Position numbers and translations under genes: made by a program
NCBI GenBank assembly: GCA_965208025.1
Contig: OZ242302.1
Span: 2,790,001 to 2,854,000 of the forward strand
From: Bin80 sp965208025
Lineage (GTDB): Bacteria; Bacteroidota; Rhodothermia; Rhodothermales; Bin80
Length of the DNA stretch: 64,000 nucleotides
Direction: 5' to 3'
Notes under the pieces: generated by a model
The model's input: the letters and a program-made list of their open reading frames with translations, nothing else
The model's database searches: none
What the model was told of the DNA's origin: nothing
Part shown: in pieces, positions 46,258 through 56,100 of the stretch
Position numbering within the stretch: position 1 is the first letter of the stretch
Layout of the letters: each line of letters opens with the position of its first letter

Positions 46258-48231
46258 TTAGACGTAATAATCAAAATCTGCCTCGGTTCGTACGCGGCGG
46301 AGAACCTGAAAAATTCTTGCCGGCATCACATGGGGATCTACCCGAATGCTGTGACGATTTCCCTGCCAAATGTAGCGCTCTCCTCCAAGCAAATCAAGCA
46401 TTTGGAAGGGAGCGGCCCTGGGAAGCTTCAATTCTTCCAGCGGAAGTTGTAACTCTCCCTCTTGAACCTGGAATGGATCCAGACTCACGATGCAAACAAT
46501 TGAATTTTCACCTGACTTCTTCCAGTAGGCAAGCATCAGAGGGTTGTGGATTTCCAGAAATTGAAGGTTTCGTAACTCCTGTAAGGCAGGATTATTTTTT
46601 CTGATTCGGTTGATGGACTGAAATAAGCTCTGCAGGGAACTGGGGTCATTCCAATTCCAGCTACGGATTTCGTACTTCTCATTATCAGCGTACTCCTCCC
46701 GATCGGGGTGCTGATTCGCTTGCATATGTTCATACGGGGGGCCATACACACCATAGACAGGTGAGAGGGTTGCCGCGAGTACATATCGTATGATATGTGC
46801 AGGCCGGCCACCACTGGTCAAGAATTCGTGGAGAATATCTGGGGAATTTGGCCAGAAGCTTGGACGAAAAAACTCCGCAATGTTCGTCGTACTCAATTCT
46901 TGTAAATAATTCGTAAGCTCCTCTTTGGTATTACGCCAAGTGAAGTAGGTATAGGAATTATTGAACCCAAGCTTGGCAAGGGTATACATGATTTTGGGAC
47001 GTGTAAAGGCTTCGGCAAGGAAGATGAGATCAGGATGCTTCGCCCGAAGTCGCCCCAGGCACCATGTCCAAAAGGCCAGAGGTTTTGTGTGTGGGTTATC
47101 TACCCGAAAGATATAGACTCCTCGCTCAATCCAGAATTCAAATATATTTTTGAGTGCTTCCCAAAGTGCCCGCCAATCTTCACATTCAAAATTGAGTGGG
47201 TAAACATCCTGATATTTCTTCGGGGGATTTTCTGCATATCGGATGCTACCATCCGCTCGCATCTTGAACCATTCGGGATGCTCTTTGACCCATGGATGAT
47301 CGGGAGAGCATTGGAATGCAATATCAAGTGCGATTTCCAACCCATGGGTCTTCGCTTTCTTGACAAAGCGATCAAATGCAGGGAGTCCACCTAAATCTCT
47401 ATGGACACTGGTATGTCCTCCATCAGCGTCGCCGACGGCCCATGGGCTTCCTGGCTCGCTAGGCCGTGCTTCGGGATGGTTGTCTTTCCCTTTTCGGAAT
47501 GTCGTTCCAATTGGATGGATTGGAGGGAGGTATACAATATCAAATCCAAGCTCCTTGATCCTCTCAAGACGTAAGGCCGCATCATCCAGTGTTCCATGTA
47601 TCCCGGGTACGCTGGCGCTCGACCGAGGGAAAAATTCGTACCAAGCCGCAAATGTGGCAAGCTTACGGTCAACCTCTACGGTGAAAGAACTACTTTGAAC
47701 AGCAGCTTTCTGTGGGTCATTCTGTTGGGCAAGTAACAGGGAATCTTCATCAAGGGGGGCTTGGATATCGCCTTTTGTGTACCGTTTAGCCAAAGATAAG
47801 AGCTGTTCACGCACATTGAGCGGGGCATTTACGGCATACTCTTTTAGAAGAGCTGCACCATCCTGAAGTTCCACGTTCAATTCAGGCTCAGGAATATTCG
47901 CCTCAAGGCGGCGGACATACTGTTCCTGCCAGGATCCATACCGATTGATCCATGCACGTACGTAGTAAGTATAAAGGCCCGGGGTATCAGCAACAAACTC
48001 ACCAAAAAATTCATCGTTATAGGTCGGCTCCATCGGGATTTCTTCGGTCGCCCCGCCGAGGCGTGTCACATTGAGGCTAGCACAAAGCAGGTCGTGACCA
48101 TCCACGATGACGCCAGCATTCACATGGATGGGTTCTCCAACGGTCCGTTTAATATGCCAGTCGCCATCATGGACACGGGGGGAAACAGATGTGATAAACA
48201 CACGCGACCAGCGGTCAGATGCAGATTTCAT
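46258..48231 (-). CDS. glgE: Alpha-1,4-glucan:maltose-1-phosphate maltosyltransferase
   Basis: 657 aa; extends alpha-glucan with maltosyl units from maltose 1-phosphate. It shows the GlgE N-domain (HIKRTVGEPIHVNAGVIVDG), the AWYEFFPRS and LPPIHPIGTTFRKGKDN signatures, nucleophile D378 in FRVDNPHTKP and acid/base E407 in FLAEAFTRP. The 29-residue spacing matches the Streptomyces enzyme. It is first in the operon with glgB and is transcribed away from glgX across a 105-bp shared upstream region. The maltose-1-phosphate makers (TreS, maltokinase) are not in the window. Confidence 0.96.
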   Translation of the reverse strand: MKSASDRWSRVFITSVSPRVHDGDWHIKRTVGEPIHVNAGVIVDGHDLLCASLNVTRLGGATEEIPMEPTYNDEFFGEFVADTPGLYTYYVRAWINRYGSWQEQYVRRLEANIPEPELNVELQDGAALLKEYAVNAPLNVREQLLSLAKRYTKGDIQAPLDEDSLLLAQQNDPQKAAVQSSSFTVEVDRKLATFAAWYEFFPRSSASVPGIHGTLDDAALRLERIKELGFDIVYLPPIHPIGTTFRKGKDNHPEARPSEPGSPWAVGDADGGHTSVHRDLGGLPAFDRFVKKAKTHGLEIALDIAFQCSPDHPWVKEHPEWFKMRADGSIRYAENPPKKYQDVYPLNFECEDWRALWEALKNIFEFWIERGVYIFRVDNPHTKPLAFWTWCLGRLRAKHPDLIFLAEAFTRPKIMYTLAKLGFNNSYTYFTWRNTKEELTNYLQELSTTNIAEFFRPSFWPNSPDILHEFLTSGGRPAHIIRYVLAATLSPVYGVYGPPYEHMQANQHPDREEYADNEKYEIRSWNWNDPSSLQSLFQSINRIRKNNPALQELRNLQFLEIHNPLMLAYWKKSGENSIVCIVSLDPFQVQEGELQLPLEELKLPRAAPFQMLDLLGGERYIWQGNRHSIRVDPHVMPARIFQVLRRVRTEADFDYYV

Positions 48232-48325
48232 GAATGTGCAAACAAATTCTTATTCTCGAGCGCAGTTAATTGCATTCTCTACTCCCTCTGGAAAATTCAT
48301 TATTGAATAGCACATTTTCTGCGTA

Positions 48326-48333
48326 CAAATATA
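48326..48333 (-). promoter_or_regulatory. Possible Bacteroidota -7 element for glgE
   Basis: TATATTTG on the minus strand fits the Bacteroidota -7 consensus TAnnTTTG, 95 bases before the glgE ATG. No good -33 TTTG sits at the right distance (the region there is in glgX), so this is tentative. Confidence 0.25.
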
Positions 48334-48336
48334 ACC

Positions 48337-50388
48337 ATGAATCATAAAATCTCATTAGGAGCACATCTTGACCAACACGGAGGGCATTTCTCAATTTTCA
48401 GCGCAAATGCTGAACGGGTTGAACTGATCCTGCTGGATAGAGAGCATCAAGTAGAGCATACAATAGACGTAAACGGACGTACAGGAGATGTGTGGCATGT
48501 TTTTGTGCCTGGGATCCGATCGGGGCAACGTTATTCCTATCGTGTCTATGGGGCTTGGGCTCCGGAGGAAGGACATCGGTTTAACGGTGCAAAGTTGCTT
48601 TTGGACCCCTATGCACGTTCCATCAGCCGAATGCCGCAATGGAATAACAGCCTGTTTGGATACGACCGTGACCGAGATGATCGAGTTCAGAGTTATTCGG
48701 ATAGCCTGTCCTATGCACCGATAGGTATGGTCACTCGTGCAGATCATTCAGAAAGATCTGTACAAGGCCCAGATATTCCGTGGGTAGATACGGTGATCTA
48801 CGAAACGCATGTGAAAGGGCTCAGCTTTCAGAATCCCGATGTACCCCCCGAACGTCGAGGGACCTATTTGGGAGCGGCATCGGATGCTGTGTTAGAGCAC
48901 CTCAAGGGGTTGGGCGTCACAACCATTGAGTTTTTGCCAATCCATGCGGCCGTGCAGGATGAGCGTCTCGTCCGTCATGGGTTGTCGCAATATTGGGGAT
49001 ACAATCCCCTTTCATACTTTATGCCTGATCCTCGTTTCTCCGTTGGTGGTTGCGAAACGGCGGCTGAAGAATTCAAGACCATGATAGATATTATGCATGA
49101 TCATGGATTCGAAATCATACTTGATGTAGTCTACAACCATACGGGCGAGGGAGACCATTTGGGGCCAACCTTATCCTGGCGGGGCATTGATAATGCGTCC
49201 TACTATGTCGCAAATCCTGAACAGCCTCGCTATCTGTATGACGGTACGGGGTGTGGAAACACCCTGCGCACAGAACATACTTTTGTCCGCCGCCTCATCA
49301 TGGACAGTCTTCGCTACTGGGTTGAGGTGATGAACGTAGACGGTTTTCGGTTTGATTTGGCAAGTGTATTACTTCGCGAAAATGGTAAGGTCAATCCCCA
49401 AAGTGGGTGGTTGCATATGATTCAACAGGATCCTGTTTTATCCAAGGTCAAATTGATCGCTGAACCCTGGGATCTGGGATCTGGCGGGTATCAATTGGGT
49501 ACTTACCCGTCCCCGTGGAGAGAGTGGAATGATCAGTACCGGGATGTTGTACGGCGCTATTGGCGAGGGGAGCGAGGGGTCACTGGTCAGTTTGCCACTC
49601 GGATTGCAGGTTCAAGTGATTTATTTTCTGCGGGGCATCGACGTCCCTCTTCGTCCATCAATTATGTAACTTCGCATGACGGGTTCACGCTTCAAGATCT
49701 TGTATCGTATGAGAGAAAGTACAATGACGCAAATCTGGAAGAAGGCCGAGATGGGACATCCACAAATTACAGTCAGAATTGTGGACAGGAAGGATCCTCT
49801 ACGGATCCGGTGATTTTGGCGCAACGGGATCGGATCCGCCGCAGCTTACTTACCACCTTATTTGTATCTCAGGGCGTTCCAATGCTCTTGGGAGGAGATG
49901 AGTTCGGACGCACCCAGAGAGGGAATAATAACCCTTACTGTCAGGATAACGAGATATCGTGGTATGACTGGGAGCGAGGAGGATCCGATATGGAGCATCT
50001 GGAATTTGTACGTGAACTGATTGCATTCCGCAAAGCACATCCATCTCTGCGGCATAACCGTTTCTTGAATGGACACTCAGAAACGAATGGGTTACCCGAC
50101 GCAATTTGGTGGCATCCAGAGGGGCGGATCATGCAATCGGAAGACTGGGTGCACACCCATGCAATCGGCTTATGGCTCTGTGCACCCGATGGGTTACTAA
50201 TCTGTTTTAATCCAACGAGTCAGACGGTCCGATTCAAGCTCTCGGACACCTATGCCTGGGGGTATGGACTGGGCTGGGGAGAGAGCACATTATCGACGGA
50301 CTCATGCGGCGGGGACGCAAAGGTTGGCCCCCAATCCGTGTTCATCCTGCGGGCTAAGGCGGTTACTCTTGATCGTCATGCGGTGTAA
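48337..50388 (+). CDS. glgX: Glycogen debranching enzyme, GlgX type
   Basis: 683 aa; cleaves alpha-1,6 branches of glycogen or limit dextrin. It has a CBM48-like N-domain (GGHFSIFSANAERVELILLD), then GH13 motifs IYETHVKGLSFQNPDVP, DVVYNHTGEG, nucleophile D340 (GFRFDLASVL), acid/base E376 (LIAEPWD) and D448 (TSHDGFTLQDLVSY), followed by GGDEFGRTQRGNNNPYCQDN. These are the GlgX/TreX signature. It diverges from glgE, and its 3' end overlaps the convergent malQ by 87 bases. No obvious Shine-Dalgarno precedes the ATG. Confidence 0.94.
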   Translation: MNHKISLGAHLDQHGGHFSIFSANAERVELILLDREHQVEHTIDVNGRTGDVWHVFVPGIRSGQRYSYRVYGAWAPEEGHRFNGAKLLLDPYARSISRMPQWNNSLFGYDRDRDDRVQSYSDSLSYAPIGMVTRADHSERSVQGPDIPWVDTVIYETHVKGLSFQNPDVPPERRGTYLGAASDAVLEHLKGLGVTTIEFLPIHAAVQDERLVRHGLSQYWGYNPLSYFMPDPRFSVGGCETAAEEFKTMIDIMHDHGFEIILDVVYNHTGEGDHLGPTLSWRGIDNASYYVANPEQPRYLYDGTGCGNTLRTEHTFVRRLIMDSLRYWVEVMNVDGFRFDLASVLLRENGKVNPQSGWLHMIQQDPVLSKVKLIAEPWDLGSGGYQLGTYPSPWREWNDQYRDVVRRYWRGERGVTGQFATRIAGSSDLFSAGHRRPSSSINYVTSHDGFTLQDLVSYERKYNDANLEEGRDGTSTNYSQNCGQEGSSTDPVILAQRDRIRRSLLTTLFVSQGVPMLLGGDEFGRTQRGNNNPYCQDNEISWYDWERGGSDMEHLEFVRELIAFRKAHPSLRHNRFLNGHSETNGLPDAIWWHPEGRIMQSEDWVHTHAIGLWLCAPDGLLICFNPTSQTVRFKLSDTYAWGYGLGWGESTLSTDSCGGDAKVGPQSVFILRAKAVTLDRHAV

Positions 50389-51825
50389 CCACTGAACGGC
50401 TATTTCCCTGAGCCGCGCTAGGTCCTTGGGTCGAAGCGTCCAGCGCCAGTTCCCATGCGCGGTACCCGGGAAATTCATCCGTGCTTCACTTCCCAGACTG
50501 AGAATATCCTGGACGGGTAAGATTACCAGTCCTGCTTCGGAATCAAGGCACTGTTCCGCCGCGTGAGGACATACATCTCCTTCGGATTGGATACTCAGAT
50601 ACTCTTGGGCAAACGTATGCTCATATTCGGTAAGGGTGGACCACCAGCCGAGAAGCGTATCATTGTCATGGGTTCCCGTATACACGCACTGGTTGGGATG
50701 ATAGTTGTGTGGTAGGTGAGGATTATCCATTTCCGCATCAAATCCAAACTGGATGACTGCCATGCCGGGGAATGCGTTGGTTTCCATCAGTTGGGTTACA
50801 TCCGGGGTAATCACCCCGAGATCTTCGGCGATCAGTGGCAGGGGGCCGAGGGTTTCTTTGATCCGGTCAAAAAAGGATTGTCCTGGGCCTGAAACCCAGC
50901 GACCATGAACGGCGGTTTTTTCGGGTGCTGGAATTTCCCAGTACCCTGCAAAGCCCCTGAAATGATCCAGACGTATGTGATCATAGAGACTGAGCGCCCG
51001 TTTCATTCGGCGGATCCACCAGTCAAATCCCTGCGCTTCCATCACCGTCCAATTGTAGATTGGATTGCCCCAACGCTGCCCTGTTTCGCTGAAAAAGTCC
51101 GGGGGAACGCCAGCAACCACTCGAGGCTCGCCTGAGGAGTCTAATTCAAATAACTCTGGTTGAGCCCATACATCTACACTATCATGTGCGACATAGATGG
51201 GGAGATCGCCCATGATTTTGATGCCCTTACGGCGGCAGTGCTCCCAAAGCCGATTCCATTGGAGGTCAAAAATATATTGCTCGAAGAGATAAAACTGAAT
51301 TTCGGGTAGATCTAGGGTTAGATCATGAGAGGACAGTGTCCGGTCGTCAACGGACCAACTAGTCCAGATTCGGTTCCGGTATTTTTTCTTTCGTTGCTGG
51401 AAGCATGCATATGGCAAAAGCCAATCCTTTTCTCGGTCAACGAAGGACTTGAATTCATCCGTTGGCGAGTGCTCTTCAAATCTCGTGAACGCTTGGCGAA
51501 GGAGGGTAGACTTATAGTTTGAAACACTCGGATAGTCAACGCTCCGTTCACGGTGGGGATAGTAGGCATTCATTTCGGCTTCGGTGGACCAGCCATCCTG
51601 AACCATCAGTTCGGGACTGATGAGGAGCGGACTCCCTGCAAAGGAAGCGGGGCTTGCATAAGGTGAGTCTCCGAGTCCAACCGGGCAGACTGGCAGGACC
51701 TGCCACCAAACTTGTCCAGCATCAGAAAGGATATCTACAAATTCCCATGCCACTGGGCCCAAGTCTCCAATCCCGAAGCGGGTAGGCAGAGAGGTCAAAT
51801 GTAACAGAAGTCCACTGGATCGCAT
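50302..51825 (-). CDS. malQ: 4-alpha-glucanotransferase (amylomaltase)
   Basis: 507 aa from ATG 51825 (MRSSGLLLHLTSLPTRFGIG is the normal family start; ATG 51840 is an alternative). GH77 motifs: ASFAGSPLLISPE, GDLPIYVAHDSVDVW, GVPPDFFSETGQRWGNPIYN, nucleophile D287 (RLDHFRGF), acid/base E334 (LIAEDLG) and THDNDT. The D-E spacing of 47 equals that of the Thermus enzyme. It transfers maltodextrin segments, feeding or trimming the pool used by GlgE, GlgB and GlgX. The C-terminal 29 codons (from about REIAVQWLHRMTIK) overlap the end of glgX on the other strand. Confidence 0.95.
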   Translation of the reverse strand: MRSSGLLLHLTSLPTRFGIGDLGPVAWEFVDILSDAGQVWWQVLPVCPVGLGDSPYASPASFAGSPLLISPELMVQDGWSTEAEMNAYYPHRERSVDYPSVSNYKSTLLRQAFTRFEEHSPTDEFKSFVDREKDWLLPYACFQQRKKKYRNRIWTSWSVDDRTLSSHDLTLDLPEIQFYLFEQYIFDLQWNRLWEHCRRKGIKIMGDLPIYVAHDSVDVWAQPELFELDSSGEPRVVAGVPPDFFSETGQRWGNPIYNWTVMEAQGFDWWIRRMKRALSLYDHIRLDHFRGFAGYWEIPAPEKTAVHGRWVSGPGQSFFDRIKETLGPLPLIAEDLGVITPDVTQLMETNAFPGMAVIQFGFDAEMDNPHLPHNYHPNQCVYTGTHDNDTLLGWWSTLTEYEHTFAQEYLSIQSEGDVCPHAAEQCLDSEAGLVILPVQDILSLGSEARMNFPGTAHGNWRWTLRPKDLARLREIAVQWLHRMTIKSNRLSPQDEHGLGANLCVPAA

Positions 51826-51876
51826 ATGATGTATATTCATTCTATTCCGCAAACTTCTATCCGTCCATTTCGTGCC

Positions 51877-52332
51877 ATGCAAGTGAAGATTACCATCCAG
51901 ACCGCAACGCTCCAGGATCTACCCGGTCTAGTTCACCTTTTTGACGGTTACAGACAATTTTACAGGAAGAGTTCAGACCTTGAAGGAGCGCATCGATTTC
52001 TTTCCGAGCGCTTCCAGCACCAGGATTCTGTCATTTTCGTAGCGAAAACAGACGATTTACTAGTCGGATTTGTACAGTTGTATCCTTCATTTTCATCGGT
52101 GCGCATGTCTCCGATTTGGATTTTGAATGATTTATATGTTCAGCCGGATCGTCGTGGTCAGGGAATTGGGAAACGACTCATGGAGGAGGCTGGACGTCAT
52201 GCAGCATATACTGGATACTCGGTGATAGAATTAGCAACTGAAAACACAAATACACATGCTCAGCAACTCTACGAGAAGTTGGGGTATTCAAAAATCACAG
52301 ACTGGACGTACTATGCTCTCAATCTCGGATGA
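51877..52332 (+). CDS. GNAT family N-acetyltransferase
   Basis: 151 aa from ATG 51877 (MQVKITIQTATLQDL), which removes a 17-residue extension that runs into the malQ upstream region. The acetyl-CoA loop is clear in LYVQPDRRGQGIGKRLMEEA, and the end has the usual ENTNTHAQQLYEKLGYSK helix. The substrate is unknown. It is divergent from malQ with 51 bases between starts. Confidence 0.9.
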   Translation: MQVKITIQTATLQDLPGLVHLFDGYRQFYRKSSDLEGAHRFLSERFQHQDSVIFVAKTDDLLVGFVQLYPSFSSVRMSPIWILNDLYVQPDRRGQGIGKRLMEEAGRHAAYTGYSVIELATENTNTHAQQLYEKLGYSKITDWTYYALNLG

Positions 52333-52584
52333 TCTAACAAAGACTGTTTTTATGAGCCGAATCGTATGCTCCCCCAACATCTCGGACGGATAGGACAAAA
52401 TCTTTGGTGATGTAGCTACGGATACACCTGTGAGTTGTTATTGATCAACCAGACAAACTGCACTTCAAAATCTTGTGAACCTTGGGACGGTCGTGCCGTC
52501 GTCTGGAGATCACGACAGAGGATCAAGGACTACAACGGTTGCCTAAATTATGCCAGGCGGTTGGTCAATCCAGAGGGCAAAATC

Positions 52585-52798
52585 TTAGTCTGGAAATAAG
52601 TGGAGCGCAAGGAATAGAAGGCCAGCTACAACTAAAATCGTCCCAATCGCCCAGCGAACGAGGCGTGCCTCAAAGGCAGTCATTTTTGCATTTAATTTAG
52701 CAATATCAATATTAAGCTACAAATGAGTTCGTCACAAAGTCCACTGATCTCAGTCTTAAGTTCGCTGCGAACAAAATTCTCCGTTACAGGGTTGTCAT
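52585..52798 (-). pseudogene. Frameshifted small coiled-coil membrane protein
   Basis: ATG 52798 starts MTT, and a lost base then shifts to VTENFVRSELKTEISGL. A second shift leads to LNIDIAKLNAKMTAFEARLV and RWAIGTILVVAGLLFLALHL, ending FPD and TAA at 52585. This is the layout of small coiled-coil plus C-terminal membrane-helix proteins (DUF1640-like). Two frameshifts in about 70 codons mean it is broken. The 250 bases between it and the acetyltransferase gene hold no gene I can support. Confidence 0.5.
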
Positions 52799-52837
52799 AT
52801 TGTTATTCTACAGCGTCAGCAATAATTTGGGTATGCA

Positions 52838-52859
52838 CCTAAGCCTGAGTCCGCTTAGG
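52838..52859. other. Hairpin CCTAAGC / GCTTAGG
   Basis: A 7-bp perfect stem (52838-52844 with 52853-52859) and an eight-base loop, lying between two minus-strand remnants. There is no T-run on either side, so its role is unclear. Confidence 0.35.
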
Positions 52860-53025
52860 CCTCAACTACGGAAAGATTGCGGCAAATTGTAAGAGTATCT
52901 ATCCATATCACTAAAAATTTTGGTGCTGCACACCGTTGCATGACTTCGGTCCCTTACTTCCCCTGATGATCTCTGTACATTCAGACTACAGGAAAATTTC
53001 TTTTCACACCCTGTTCGTTAACTAT

Positions 53026-53141
53026 CTATGCTTGATATTCCCGTAACTTTCCGCGGGGCATGATAGCTTGATACTGGGCAAAATCATCTTGAACCACAAT
53101 TGATTTCCCATCAGAGGGAACAAGAATTCCAGCCACTGTAT
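53026..53141 (-). pseudogene. Short C-terminal coding remnant
   Basis: The minus strand directly after the stop of the large FN3 gene reads GILVPSDGKSIVVQDDFAQY then QAIMPRGKLREYQA to a TAG at 53026. The text is protein-like without a start codon. No family recognised. Confidence 0.25.
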
Positions 53142-53145
53142 TGGA

Positions 53146-56100
53146 CTACTTCACGAGTGTCATTCGGCCTTTGGCAAGCTGGACTCCTGTATCTTGCCTA
53201 GCAACGACATGATAAACATAGACACCAGATGGCAGGTTGGGAACCGTAAGCATCAATGATCTTGATGGGCCCGCCGAGATACCATAGAATTCTTCTACAT
53301 GCACTCTTTGCCCCAACAGATTGAATACTTCAACAGACACATCTGCGGCTGTCGGTAAGTCCACCAAGATATTCGTTGATGGATTGAATGGATTCGGATA
53401 ATTTCCCAACAGGACGAAGTCTGTTACCGTGTGACCTGCTTCAAGAGATGTTGCCCCGACTACTTCAATTGCAAAGTCTGCACTGACAGTGCCCCCTGCG
53501 TTATCCGTTACTGTAAATGTATATGCGGTTTGTGCAGTAATCTCCTGAGGTGTACCCGAGATGTACGGACCCGAGGGAACGAACGTCAGTCCAGAGGGCA
53601 GCTCGGGAGTTAGTGTGTACATGTACGGCGACAGCCCTCCTGAAGCGCTAGGCAAATTCAATTGATCAATGGGCTGGGATACGGTATAGGTCTGGTCTTC
53701 TATTGTACCTGTCAGCGTGAGTGCGCTGAGACAATTGGAGCCCATTACCTCGGATACAGTTTGTAACCAGTTCTGGAACTCATCCTGAATTGGCGCACAG
53801 AGCGACTGACCATCAAAGTGGAAAATCTCCAGATTCTCCAAGTTTGTCATCTCTCCGGGGAGTGCACCTTCCAGATGGTTCTGACCGATTCTCAGTTCAA
53901 TGAGTCCAGTCAAGTCTCCCACCGTTTTAGGCAAGCTTCCAAGCATCCCAACCCCATTGAGATTCAACTCTGCAACGCGCCCCTGATAGACCTCTACCCC
54001 ACTCCAAGCATCTAACTCCTCAATCTGAGGGAGATCGGATTCCGCAACTGACCAGTTTTCCTGCGTAGTCCATTGGGCACCTGCAGTCTCTTCGTATAGA
54101 TTTTTGAGAGCATTCCAGTCCTTCTCCAACTCCGCAGAGGGAGAGGTGGTCGCTGAGCGGGTTACGTAGGGACTCATCCCTTCCTCGTTCAATGCTGCCA
54201 CCTGCACTTCATACAATGTTCCCGAGAGGAGTTCGCTCAAACTCGCTTCGTTGGATGGAGCATTGATTTCCACCCATTCACTTGGTTGAAAGCCTTCCAG
54301 ACGCCGATCTGCATCGGATTCTCGATAACGTACTGTGTATCGCAGGATCTCTGAACCACCATCTCGTTCGGGCGACTGCCAACGTAGGTCAAGTTCGGAG
54401 TCCGAACCCGGTTGAATGAAGAAATCCAAAGGGACCGATGGAATCGTTGCATCCTGCGTGGAAACTGCCCCAGTATAAATCGTCTCTGTATCGTCTACAA
54501 AATGACGGAACTCAATCTCATAGGCCGTTTCAGGAGAAAGGTCATAAATTCGTGCATGGCCTTCAGTTCCGAGGTTCAGCACCTGTTCCCACTGGGAAGC
54601 AGATTGCTCCCTGTAGTACAATTTATATATATCATCAGATGCGGGGCTGGATGCCTCTGGATCTTTTCCTGTACGACAAGTTGCTTCTATCCAGAAGACC
54701 TCCAACTCGGTCGGACTTTGTCCACATATCGTCAGCGTTAAGGGGGCATTGGTCTGATCCGATGACGGCGTGGAGGCGGCCCCATTCGCATAGGATCCTC
54801 TCCCCGCACTATTCACTGCTGCAACCTGAACCTCGTAGAGCGTGGATTCACGGAGTCCACGAATCGTCTCTTGCAAGCCGGTCTCCTCACGAGTCCATAG
54901 AGTCCATTCACTATTCTCGGTAGTTTTGTAGCCAATCTCATAGTCGGTGATCGGAGCGCCCCCGTGGTCAGAGGGGGCAAGCCATGAAAGACGGAGCGCA
55001 TCATCACTACTCCCATTCACCACCAGATTTTCTGGCGAACTCGGAAGAGTCGCCCGGGTAGTGGCGGACTGCTGAACGAATTCTCCATGTCCAGCGTCAA
55101 TCTGTCCTCGAACGCGAACCTGATAGGTGGTCCCAGCCATGAGCCCTATGATCGTAGCCTGGGTGGATAATCCTGTATGCGCGATCTGGTGCCAAGTCCC
55201 TGAATGCTGCTCCCTGCGATACTCCACACGATAGCCAGTTACATCAGGACCCGAAGAAGGAGCGGCCCATGTGGCCTGAATGCGAGTGGCAGACGAAACA
55301 GTCAGTGTTAAGGAAGAGGGCGGAGCGGGTATGTCCGTTCCATTCAATGTTTGCCCGGTGCTCTGAACAAACGATCCCTCAGAGACGGCATTGATCGCGG
55401 CAACCCGAACGTCGTAGCCTGTTCCTGCATCAAGATTTTGAATGACAATGGAGGTCCTCTCCGAGCTCTGTTCCTCCCAATCTCCAGGTTGCCGTCCTGT
55501 TTGGGTTTCATCCTCGTCTGAGAGACGGTAGTCAACACGATACCGAAGAATGGGGATTCCTCCCGGGTCAACTGGTGCCGTCCACGATACCTCCAGATCC
55601 ATAGCAGAAGTCCCGGTAACCATCAAGGCGCGGGGTGGGAAAGGAGCGGTTGCCAGCGGAGTCGTCACGGTAGCGGATTCAAATTCACTTCTCCCCAATG
55701 CATTGATCGCGGCAATACTGACTTGGTATTCTGTTTCGGGCAGAAGACCAGTCAAGATCACTGCCGAAGCCTCCGCGTGACGGGTAAGAGACATTGGATC
55801 AGAATCCGCAGGGGCATTGGCGGGGGCATACTCAACCGCAAACGACCGCAGGGCCAGCCCTCCAGTCTCAGTGGGTTTTGTCCAAGTTGCTTGGACCTCG
55901 GTTGGAGATAGAGATGTCAGAACCACATTTGTGGGCGCATTAGGTAGAGATACTGCTTCGGTCGTGGTTGCCGAGCCAAGATCAGTAAATTCCCCCCGTC
56001 CAGCTTCGTTCACCGCTGCAACCCGCACATCATAGGATGTATTTGCAAGCAGATCGGTTAATTCGACCGTGGTAGCCGTGGTGGAACGTTCCTCCCAGTC

